DNA of 20,596 nucleotides from SCN-69-37 sp044507065 (GTDB lineage Bacteria; Acidobacteriota; Vicinamibacteria; Vicinamibacterales; SCN-69-37), in the NCBI GenBank assembly GCA_044507065.1, contig JBIQJY010000062.1, positions 1-20,596 of the forward strand, in the 5' to 3' direction. Shown in pieces: positions 1 to 9,521 of the stretch (the first letter of the stretch is position 1; each line of letters begins with the position of its first letter). A program made the position numbers and the translations under genes. The notes under the pieces were generated by a model that had not been told where the DNA came from, made no database searches, and saw only the letters and a list, made by a program, of their open reading frames with translations.

Positions 1-3113
<3,113 letters not shown>

Positions 3114-3118
3114 CCAGC

Positions 3119-3200
3119 AACGGCGTCGCGGACGCGGCGCCGTTCACCGTCACACACACAGCGGGCGCGCTCGGCAACGGGCGCGCCCGTCTGTCGTTTC
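3119..3200 (+). terminator. Two consecutive GC hairpins after rpoC, the second intrinsic-terminator-like
   Basis: The first hairpin pairs AACGGCG (3119-3125) with CGCCGTT (3138-3144); a shorter alternative pairs GCGTC (3123-3127) with GACGC (3131-3135). The second pairs CGGGCGCGC (3162-3170) with GCGCGCCCG (3181-3189) around a 10-nt loop and is followed by a moderately T-rich stretch (TCTGTCGTTTC). The second stem has 9 perfect GC pairs and is the likelier terminator, although the U-tract is short of canonical. Its position, some 50-75 bases after the rpoC stop, fits the end of the polymerase operon. Confidence 0.65.
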
Positions 3201-3213
3201 AGCCGCCACACCC

Positions 3214-3229
3214 GCGGCCGGCCGGCCGC
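3214..3229. promoter_or_regulatory. Perfect 16-bp palindrome, candidate operator
   Basis: The sequence GCGGCCGGCCGGCCGC equals its own reverse complement. It ends 10 bases before the -10-like TATACT at 3240 and so covers where a -35 hexamer would sit (3217-3222), which itself has no TTGACA-like sequence. The position suits a repressor or activator site for the VWFA-related gene at 3261, but GC-only palindromes arise easily in this base composition. Confidence 0.3.
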
Positions 3230-3239
3230 AGGCATCGTC

Positions 3240-3245
3240 TATACT
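3240..3245 (+). promoter_or_regulatory. -10-like element TATACT upstream of VWFA-related gene 1
   Basis: TATACT matches the sigma-70 -10 consensus at 5 of 6 positions in an otherwise very GC-rich region. It ends 15 bases before the ATG at 3261, so transcription would start about 9 bases before the start codon. No Shine-Dalgarno sequence is visible between (bases read CGTCACGCATCCACC). No good -35 is present at normal spacing; a palindrome occupies that place. Confidence 0.5.
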
Positions 3246-3260
3246 CGTCACGCATCCACC

Positions 3261-5096
3261 ATGACTCGACAGACGCGGTTTCCCGCCGTCCTGGTCCTGG
3301 CGATTGCCGTGGCCGTGCTGGCCGACGGCAGCGCCGGCATCGCACAGTCGGCCCCGCCGGGCCCCGACGTTGTTCACATCGATGTCTCGGTTCGCGACGC
3401 GGCCGGGCAGCCGATTCGCGGCCTCACCGCCGCGGACTTCGAGGTGGCCGATGGCGGTCAGCCAGCGGTGATTGCCGGCGTGACGGCCGTGGACCTGCCG
3501 CCGGCGCCGCCGGCGTCGGTCGTGCCGGCGAGCGCGCAGGCTGCCGCGCACAGCCCCTTCTGGTCCCGCACGGTCCCGTCCGACGTCGTCCGCAACGACG
3601 CCCCTGACGATCGACTCATCGCGATCGTGATCGACGACGTGCGTCTGGACGCGGACGGGAGCGAGCCGTGGGTCGCGCGCGGTGGTCTCGATATCGCGCG
3701 CGAGATCGTGAATCGCCTGGGGCCCGACGATCGCGCGGCGGTCTTCTTCACATTCATGGGACGGCAGCAGGGCTTCACCTCGGATCGGGCCCGGCTGCTC
3801 GCGGCCATCGATGCGTTCGTGCTGCGCACCATCACGCCTGCCGATTGCCACGCGGGTGGTGCCCTCAGCGGCTGTGCGGCCGATGCCCTCCAGCGCGTGG
3901 CCGAGGCCCTGCCGCCACAACCGCGATCGCGAACCGTTGTCGCGTTGATTTCGGGCGCGATCGGCGTGCCCGTGGTTGGCGACGGATCGTCCGAACGGTT
4001 GTTGCGCACGCTGCAGGACGCCAACGCCACCGTGTACACGTTCGGGTCCCCGGCAGCCACCCCGGGTGGCGCCGATCACTTTGCGACCGCCACGGGCGGG
4101 CGTGCCGTGGTCGACACGATTCCCCCGGCGGCGCAGGTGGCCTCGATGCTGGATGAGGTCAGCAGCTACTACCGGATTGCGTTGAAGCCGGCAGCGGGGG
4201 ATGGCCGGTTCAGGCCGGTTGTCGTCCGCACCGGCCGTCCGGGGGCCGAGGTGCACGCGCGCGCCGGCTACTTCGCGCCCGGCGCTCCGTCGCCCGTGGA
4301 AGCCGCGATTACGATGACGCCGCTCGAGCGCGCCCTCGTGGCCAGCACACCCGCCACCGGATTGCCGCTGGGCGCGAGTGTCGCGGCGTTCGGCACACCG
4401 GGCCGTCGAGAGGCGGTCGTCACCATCGTGACGAACGTCACTTCGCAGCCGGCCCCCGGGGCCGGCGGGTGGCAGGCCGAGGTCGCAGCCACCGCGTTCG
4501 ACCGGGAATGGCGGCCGATGGCCTCGCATCGCCAGACGATCGAAGTGACGGTGCGACCGGGCACCACGGGCGCTCAGGCGGTCGACGTGGCCTCGGCGAT
4601 CGAACTCGTCCCGGGCCGTTACGAAATTCGCGTCGCCGCCGAGAGCGGCGGCCGGGCCGGCAGTACCTTCCTCGACGTGGATGTGCCCGAGTTCACGACG
4701 GCCGTCCTCTCGGCATCCGGGATCGTGGTCACGACGGCCCCCGTGCCGCACGCGGCGGTGCCGCTGCTCGGCGAAACCCTGCCGGTCACGCCGACCTCGC
4801 GCCGTGTCTTTGCGTCGACCGAGACGCCCGAAGTGTTCATGCGGTTCTACCAGGGTGGCCGTTCACGCCTGAAGAACATGACCGTGTCGCTGTCGATTGC
4901 GGATGCGACCGGCGAGGGGCTCATCCAGGGAACCGAAACGATCCTGCCGAGCCAGTTCAGCGGCGCGCGATCGACCGACTGGCGCTTCAGCCTGCCCGTC
5001 GATCGGCTGGCGCCGGGCGAATACCTGCTCACCGTCGAGGCCGTGATCGAGGATCACCGGCAGTCGCGGCAGGTGCGGTTCGCCGTGGCACGATAG
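3261..5096 (+). CDS. VWFA-related secreted protein, paralog 1
   Basis: Predicted exported protein of 611 residues in the VWFA-related (TIGR03436-type) family abundant in Acidobacteria. Its function is unknown. A signal peptide covers about residues 1-29 (hydrophobic run VLVLAIAVAVL, likely cleavage near AQS). Next comes the family's N-terminal motif VDVSV-like/PIRGLTAADFEV (residues 39-62), then a von Willebrand A-like region from about 118 to 310. Where the metal-site DxSxS would be, the sequence reads IDDVRLDA (124-131), so a classical MIDAS is not evident. Two cysteines (196, 205) lie in a loop before a helix. The conserved exit motif HARAGYFAP is near 332-340. A beta-rich C-terminal part contains PGRYEIR...VDVPEF and ends in an APGEYLLTVEA motif, both shared with the two paralogs at 9522 and 11474. 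The ATG at 3261 precedes the signal peptide directly. It lies 42 bases upstream of the transporter operon and may be cotranscribed with it. Confidence 0.85.
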   Translation: MTRQTRFPAVLVLAIAVAVLADGSAGIAQSAPPGPDVVHIDVSVRDAAGQPIRGLTAADFEVADGGQPAVIAGVTAVDLPPAPPASVVPASAQAAAHSPFWSRTVPSDVVRNDAPDDRLIAIVIDDVRLDADGSEPWVARGGLDIAREIVNRLGPDDRAAVFFTFMGRQQGFTSDRARLLAAIDAFVLRTITPADCHAGGALSGCAADALQRVAEALPPQPRSRTVVALISGAIGVPVVGDGSSERLLRTLQDANATVYTFGSPAATPGGADHFATATGGRAVVDTIPPAAQVASMLDEVSSYYRIALKPAAGDGRFRPVVVRTGRPGAEVHARAGYFAPGAPSPVEAAITMTPLERALVASTPATGLPLGASVAAFGTPGRREAVVTIVTNVTSQPAPGAGGWQAEVAATAFDREWRPMASHRQTIEVTVRPGTTGAQAVDVASAIELVPGRYEIRVAAESGGRAGSTFLDVDVPEFTTAVLSASGIVVTTAPVPHAAVPLLGETLPVTPTSRRVFASTETPEVFMRFYQGGRSRLKNMTVSLSIADATGEGLIQGTETILPSQFSGARSTDWRFSLPVDRLAPGEYLLTVEAVIEDHRQSRQVRFAVAR

Positions 5097-5103
5097 TGAC
5101 CGG

Positions 5104-5120
5104 CCTGCGTGGACCGCAGG
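5104..5120 (+). other. Small hairpin between VWFA-related gene 1 and the transporter operon
   Basis: CCTGCG (5104-5109) pairs with CGCAGG (5115-5120) around the loop TGGAC. No T-tract follows (next bases ATCTCGAAAG), so it is unlikely to be a full terminator. It could slow readthrough or protect the downstream message, or be chance in GC-rich DNA. Confidence 0.3.
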
Positions 5121-5126
5121 ATCTCG

Positions 5127-5133
5127 AAAGGTG
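5127..5133 (+). promoter_or_regulatory. Ribosome binding site that decides the start of the binding-protein gene
   Basis: AAAGGTG lies 5 bases before the ATG at 5139. It supports that ATG over the in-frame GTG at 5109, which lies inside the hairpin at 5104-5120 and would add ten charged residues before a normal lipoprotein signal. Confidence 0.6.
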
Positions 5134-5138
5134 ATGCG

Positions 5139-6080
5139 ATGCGCAAGTCGGTGTGTGTGACGGTGGGGGCGCTGCTGGTGGCGGCCTCGGTGTTATCCGG
5201 GTGCGGCGGCGGTGCCCCTGGCGAGCGCAGCCGGCCGCTCATCGGCGTCACACTGCTCACGCGGACGCACGCCTTCTACAAGACACTCGAGGATGCGCTG
5301 GCCGCCGAGGCCAACGACCGCGGCTTCGACCTGGCGATCGTCTCGTGCGAGATGGACCCGGCGCGGCAGGTGGCGCAGTTCGAGGATTTCATCACGCAGC
5401 GCGTGGACGCGATCCTCGCGGCCCCGTGCGACTCGACGGCCATCGTGCCGTCGCTGCGTGCGGCCGAGGACGCCGGCATTCCCGTCTTCACCGCGGACAT
5501 CGCGGCGCTCGGCGGAGCGGTCGTCTCCCACGTGGCGAGCGACAACGTCGAGGGCGGTCGACTCGCGGCACGCACGCTGGCCGGCCTCATCGGGGGAGCG
5601 GGCGACATCATCATCATCGACCACCCCGAAGTGGCCTCCGTGCAGGATCGCGTCCGCGGATTCGAGGAGGAACTGGCGAAGCACCCGAGTGTGCGGATCG
5701 TGCAGCGGCCGTCGGCCAGCGGGCAGCGTGCGCGAGCCATGGCGGCGATGGAAGACATGCTGCAGGCGCATCCCGCGCTCGTGGGCGTCTTCGGTATCAA
5801 CGACGATTCGGCGCTGGGCGCCCTGGCGGTTCTCGAGGCTGCCCGGCGGTCCGATATCGCCATAGTCGGCTTCGACGCGACCGATGAGGCGCGCGAGGCC
5901 ATTCGCCGCGGCAGCGCCTTGCGGGCCGACATTGCGCAGCACCCCGAGGAGATCGGCCGCACGGCGATTCGGGTCATCGCGCGACACCTGGCGGGCCAGC
6001 CGGTCGAGCCCGTCGTGTCGGTCCCGGTCAGCGTGGTCGACGCCTCGACCCCGGTCGACGGCCCGCCGGCGTCGAACTGA
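5139..6080 (+). CDS. Sugar ABC transporter substrate-binding lipoprotein (RbsB-like)
   Basis: Extracytoplasmic solute-binding protein that captures a sugar or polyol and delivers it to the permease encoded two genes downstream. From the ATG at 5139 it has 313 residues. The signal peptide ends in a lipobox LSGC with the lipidated Cys at residue 22, followed by a short Gly-rich linker. The mature part begins LIGVTLLTRTHAFYKTLEDAL and continues with DAILAAPCDS, IPVFTADI and VGVFGINDDSALGAL. This is the pattern of the periplasmic-binding-protein family that includes RbsB and the myo-inositol binding proteins. The start is chosen for its ribosome binding site and the lipoprotein signal. The stop overlaps the next start by one base (TGATG), indicating translational coupling. 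The substrate cannot be read from the sequence; the dehydrogenase in the same operon hints at inositol or a related polyol. Confidence 0.9.
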   Translation: MRKSVCVTVGALLVAASVLSGCGGGAPGERSRPLIGVTLLTRTHAFYKTLEDALAAEANDRGFDLAIVSCEMDPARQVAQFEDFITQRVDAILAAPCDSTAIVPSLRAAEDAGIPVFTADIAALGGAVVSHVASDNVEGGRLAARTLAGLIGGAGDIIIIDHPEVASVQDRVRGFEEELAKHPSVRIVQRPSASGQRARAMAAMEDMLQAHPALVGVFGINDDSALGALAVLEAARRSDIAIVGFDATDEAREAIRRGSALRADIAQHPEEIGRTAIRVIARHLAGQPVEPVVSVPVSVVDASTPVDGPPASN

Positions 6081-7549
6081 TGCGTCTGTCGGCCCGCGGC
6101 CTGTCCAAGCAGTACGGCGGCGTCACCGTCCTCACCGGTGTCGACCTGTCGGTGGAGGCCGGGGAGATCCGCGCGCTCGTCGGCGAGAACGGCGCGGGGA
6201 AGTCCACCCTCATCAAGATCCTCAGTGGCGCCGTCGTGCCGAACACCGGCATCGTCGCACTCGACGACGAACCGCTGGCGGCCGGCCGCCCGCTCGCCAC
6301 CCGCCACCGGGGGCTCAGCATCGTGTATCAGGAATTCACGCTGGTGTCCGAACTGACCGTGGCCGAGAACATCTTCCTCGGCCGCGAACGGGGCGCCCCA
6401 TTCCTCGATCGCCGCGGCATGCGGCGCCGCGCGCAGGAACTGCTCGACGAGCTCGGTGTGCGCGTGGACGCGAGTGCGCCTGTCGGTGGGCTGAGCGTGG
6501 CGCACCAGCAGATGGTCGAGATTGCACGCGCGCTGGCGACCGACGCGAAGGTGCTGATTCTCGACGAGCCGTCGGCCGCACTTTCGGCGTCCGAAGTGGA
6601 CACGCTGCTCGGCGTGATTCGCGGGCTGCGGGCGCGCGGCCTTGCGATTGTCTACGTGTCGCATCGGCTCGAGGAGATTTTCGCGCTGGCCGACACCGTG
6701 ACGGTCCTGCGCGACGGCCGCCACGTCCTCACGTCGCCGGTGGCCGGCCTGACGCGCGACGCGCTCATCCGGCACATGGTGGGACGCGACGTGGCCGAGG
6801 AGTTTCCCGCGCGCGACGTCCGCCCCGGCGAGGTGATGCTCGAGGTGCGCGACCTGGCGGCCCGGCCGCGGTTCGCACACGTGTCGCTCGACGTGCGGCG
6901 GGGCGAGGTCGTGGGCCTCGCCGGACTCGTCGGCGCGGGGCGCACGTCGGCGGCGCTGGCGATTGCCGGCGCCCTGCGTGCGACCGGTCGGGTGCGCCTG
7001 GCCGGCCGGGACGTGTCGTTCCGGACGCCGGCCGATGCGATTGCCGGCGGCGTGGCCTACGTGACCGAGGACCGGAAGGGCGCTGGAATCTTCCCGGCGA
7101 TGGGCGTGGACGACAACATCACCGTGACGCACCTGTCGTCCTTCGCGCGTGCGGGTTGGCTGTCGGCAGGACCGCAGCGGCGCGCGGTGTCGCATGCGTT
7201 CGACGCGTTCGACATCCGCGCGGCCGGGCCGCGGCAGCGGGCGGGTACGCTGTCGGGCGGCAACCAGCAGAAGGCGCTCGTGGCACGCTACCTCGTGCGC
7301 CCGCCGCACGTGCTGATTCTCGACGAGCCGACGCGCGGTGTCGACGTGGGCGCGCGCGCCGAGATCTATCGCACCATGAATCGCCTGACGACCGACGGCC
7401 TCGCCATCCTGATGATCTCGTCGGACCTCCCGGAGGTGCTCGGCATGTCCGATCGCGTCGTCGTCATGCGCGACGGCCGGACGACCGGGGAACTCGCACG
7501 CGCTGACGCGACGGCCGAACGCGTCATGGCGCTGGCCACGGCGGTATGA
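6080..7549 (+). CDS. Sugar ABC transporter ATP-binding protein with two ABC domains (RbsA/MglA type)
   Basis: Cytoplasmic ATPase that drives the RbsC-type permease, 489 residues, the usual length of this family. Domain 1 has Walker A GENGAGKST (35-43), the Q-loop at Q84, a signature region LSVAHQQ (139-145), Walker B VLILDEP (158-164) and switch His195 (VSHR). Domain 2 has the degenerate Walker A GLVGAGRTS (282-290) expected for the second half of RbsA-like proteins, an intact signature LSGGNQQ (391-397), Walker B VLILDEPTRGVD (411-422) and SSDLPEVLGMSD in place of a His switch. These differences between halves are normal for the family. No Shine-Dalgarno is obvious before the ATG, which fits coupling to the overlapping upstream gene. 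It overlaps the permease gene by 4 bases. Confidence 0.95.
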   Translation: MRLSARGLSKQYGGVTVLTGVDLSVEAGEIRALVGENGAGKSTLIKILSGAVVPNTGIVALDDEPLAAGRPLATRHRGLSIVYQEFTLVSELTVAENIFLGRERGAPFLDRRGMRRRAQELLDELGVRVDASAPVGGLSVAHQQMVEIARALATDAKVLILDEPSAALSASEVDTLLGVIRGLRARGLAIVYVSHRLEEIFALADTVTVLRDGRHVLTSPVAGLTRDALIRHMVGRDVAEEFPARDVRPGEVMLEVRDLAARPRFAHVSLDVRRGEVVGLAGLVGAGRTSAALAIAGALRATGRVRLAGRDVSFRTPADAIAGGVAYVTEDRKGAGIFPAMGVDDNITVTHLSSFARAGWLSAGPQRRAVSHAFDAFDIRAAGPRQRAGTLSGGNQQKALVARYLVRPPHVLILDEPTRGVDVGARAEIYRTMNRLTTDGLAILMISSDLPEVLGMSDRVVVMRDGRTTGELARADATAERVMALATAV

Positions 7550-8457
7550 GCGTGGCGCGAGGACTGTCACGCTACGCGATCTTCATTGCGCTGGCGATCG
7601 AGTGCCTGATCGTGGGGCTGACGACCGACACGTTCTTCACGCAGGCCAATCTCGTCAACGTGCTGCGGCAGAATGCGTTCATCGCCATCCTGGCGGCCGG
7701 CATGACGTTCGTGATCCTGACGGGCGGCATCGACCTGTCGGTGGGATCGGTCGTGGCGCTGTCGGGCGTGGTTTCGGCCGGCCTGATGGCGTCGGGCACG
7801 GCAATCGTCCCGTCCGTCGTTGCGGGGCTCGGGGTGGGGCTGGCGGCAGGCATGATCAACGGCTGGGCGACCACAGCGCTGCGCATCCCGTCGTTCGTCG
7901 TCACGCTGGCGATGATGCTGGTGGTGCGCGGCGCGGCGTTCAAATACACCGACGCGCGTACGATTACCGGGCTTCCCGAAGGGTTCGGTGTGCTCAGCGG
8001 CGGCGCGGCGGCGGCCGGTGTCATGCTGTCGGTGTTCGTGCTGGCATGGCTGGTGCTGCAGCGGACGGCATTCGGTCGTCACGTGCACGCGGTGGGAGGC
8101 AACCTGCAGGCGGCCTGGCTGGCCGGCGTCCGCGTCACGCGCGTGCAGTTCGCCGTGTTTGCCATCTCGGGCCTGACGGCGGGCCTGGCGGGCGTACTGG
8201 TCGCCTCGCGCCTCAATGCCGGGTACCCACGGGCGGGCGAGTACTACGAACTCGACGCCATTGCCGCGGTCGTCGTCGGCGGCACGAGCCTGTTCGGCGG
8301 CCGCGGGACCATCTGGGGCACGCTGGCCGGCGCGTTCTTCATCGGGATCCTCAACAATGCCCTCAACCTCTTTCACGTGAGCACCTACGATCAGTTGATC
8401 GTGAAGGGCGCGGTCCTCCTGCTGGCCACCTCGCTCGACCGGTGGCGCGATGGCTGA
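7546..8457 (+). CDS. Sugar ABC transporter permease (RbsC family)
   Basis: Inner-membrane channel subunit of the sugar importer, 303 residues. It is strongly hydrophobic with about eight to ten membrane segments. Family landmarks are NVLRQNAFIAILAAGMTFVI followed by LTGGIDLSVGSVVAL near residues 38-74, the cytoplasmic coupling stretch GRHVHAVGGNLQAAWLAGVRV near 178-200, and GGTSLFGGRGTIWGTLAGAFFIGILNNALNL near the C-terminus. These are hallmarks of the BPD_transp_2 family used with RbsB-like binding proteins. The start ATG overlaps the stop of the ATPase gene (ATGA), and its own stop lies 8 bases inside the dehydrogenase gene, so all are almost certainly one transcript. It is slightly shorter than E. 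coli RbsC but complete. Confidence 0.94.
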   Translation: MSVARGLSRYAIFIALAIECLIVGLTTDTFFTQANLVNVLRQNAFIAILAAGMTFVILTGGIDLSVGSVVALSGVVSAGLMASGTAIVPSVVAGLGVGLAAGMINGWATTALRIPSFVVTLAMMLVVRGAAFKYTDARTITGLPEGFGVLSGGAAAAGVMLSVFVLAWLVLQRTAFGRHVHAVGGNLQAAWLAGVRVTRVQFAVFAISGLTAGLAGVLVASRLNAGYPRAGEYYELDAIAAVVVGGTSLFGGRGTIWGTLAGAFFIGILNNALNLFHVSTYDQLIVKGAVLLLATSLDRWRDG

Positions 8458-9463
8458 ACCCCGTCCGCTGCGTTGTGCCGTGTTCGGCGCGGGCCGCATC
8501 GGCCGCATTCACGCGACCAACCTGGCGCGTCACATCGAGGGCGCCCGGCTGGCTGCGGTCGTCGACCTGGATTCGGCGGCCGCGGAGGCTCTGGCCGTGC
8601 ACCTGCACGTCCCGATCGTGTCGGCCGACTACCGCGAGATTCTCGCGCGCGACGATATCGACGCGGTCGTCGTGTGTACGCCGACGGCGACGCACTACGA
8701 CGTCATCATGGCCGCCGCAGCCGCCGGCAAGTGCATCTTCACCGAGAAGCCGGTGGACCTCGAGCTGGCGCGCATCGACGCCATCAACGCCGCGGTGGCC
8801 GCACGGGGCGTGCCGATGATGGTGGGGTTCCAGCGGCGCTACGACCCGGACTTCTCCCGGCTGCGCGAGATGGTGGCGGCTGGGGCGGTGGGCGACGTGC
8901 ACGTGGTCCGCATCACGAGCCGCGACGCGGTGGCGCCGCCCCGGTCGTTCATTCCGACCTCGGGCGGCATCTTCCTCGACATGACCGTGCACGACCTGGA
9001 CATGGTGCGGTTTGTCACGGGCCGTGAAGTACTGGGGGTCTACGCCCGCGCGTCGGTCCTCGTCGATCCGATGTTTGCCGAGGAGGGCGACTGGGACACG
9101 GCGGTGCTCACGCTGACGCTCGAGGGCGGCGCACTGGCAACCATCGACAACAGTCGCCGGGCCGTGTACGGCCAGGATCAGCGCGTCGAGGTGTTCGGGT
9201 CGGCCGGGATGGCGGCCGCGGCCAACCAGACCGAGGACCGCGTCACGTCGGCCGACGCGACCGGCGCGCACGGTGCGCGGCTGCTGGCGTTCTTTCCGGA
9301 GCGCTACGCGCACGCGTATCGACGGGAACTGCAGGCGTTTGTCGACGCGGTGACCTCCGGGCAGCCGATGCCGGTGACCGGAGAGGACGGCCGGCGCGCC
9401 ACGGCCTTGGCCCTGGCGGCCGGGGAGTCGGCCCGCCACAACCGGTACGTGCCAATCGGCTGA
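8450..9463 (+). CDS. Gfo/Idh/MocA oxidoreductase, inositol 2-dehydrogenase-like
   Basis: NAD(P)-dependent sugar/polyol dehydrogenase of 337 residues, cytoplasmic. The N-terminal Rossmann fold shows GAGRIGRIH (13-21) and an acidic end of the second strand (VVDLD, 37-41). The catalytic Lys is in TEKPVDL (K100). The substrate motif SGGIFLDMTVHDLDMVRF carries D177 and H181, with the same Asp-x-x-x-His spacing as the catalytic pair of Bacillus IolG. This whole segment resembles IolG more than other family members, so myo-inositol 2-dehydrogenase or scyllo-inositol dehydrogenase activity is the best guess; another cyclic polyol is possible. GGTGG five bases before the ATG is a plausible ribosome binding site, and the gene overlaps the permease gene by 8 bases. 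No other inositol catabolism gene is in the window, so the downstream pathway must be elsewhere. Confidence 0.88.
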   Translation: MAEPRPLRCAVFGAGRIGRIHATNLARHIEGARLAAVVDLDSAAAEALAVHLHVPIVSADYREILARDDIDAVVVCTPTATHYDVIMAAAAAGKCIFTEKPVDLELARIDAINAAVAARGVPMMVGFQRRYDPDFSRLREMVAAGAVGDVHVVRITSRDAVAPPRSFIPTSGGIFLDMTVHDLDMVRFVTGREVLGVYARASVLVDPMFAEEGDWDTAVLTLTLEGGALATIDNSRRAVYGQDQRVEVFGSAGMAAAANQTEDRVTSADATGAHGARLLAFFPERYAHAYRRELQAFVDAVTSGQPMPVTGEDGRRATALALAAGESARHNRYVPIG

Positions 9464-9492
9464 TTCCCACCTCGAGCGCCCGGATGTAAACT
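9464..9492 (+). promoter_or_regulatory. Promoter-like sequence for VWFA-related genes 2 and 3
   Basis: TTCCCA (9464-9469, 4 of 6 matches to TTGACA) and TAAACT (9487-9492, 4 of 6 matches to TATAAT) are separated by exactly 17 bases. It lies directly after the dehydrogenase stop codon. Predicted transcription start is near 9499, about 20 bases before the ATG at 9522. It is the only element in the window where both hexamers and spacing look reasonable. Confidence 0.45.
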
Positions 9493-9521
9493 CTGCCTGT
9501 CCCCGGCAGTAGATCCCGATC

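Noticed and set aside
3151..3160. Five CA dinucleotides between the two rpoC hairpins
   Set aside because: Too short to be meaningful.
5092..5097. GATAGT as a -10 element for the transporter operon
   Set aside because: No -35 at suitable spacing, and it overlaps the stop of the upstream gene; readthrough is equally likely.
5109..5111. GTG at 5109 as start of the substrate-binding protein
   Set aside because: The ATG at 5139 has a good ribosome binding site and gives a standard lipoprotein signal with Cys at 22.
5276..7570. Long minus-strand open frame (764 codons) over the transporter genes
   Set aside because: Antisense shadow of the binding protein and ATPase genes, with low-complexity composition and no domain.
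9493..9509. Hairpin CTGCC/GGCAG before the gene at 9522
   Set aside because: It overlaps the predicted -10 and transcription start, so it would not be fully transcribed from that promoter; only five pairs and no T-tract for termination of the upstream operon.
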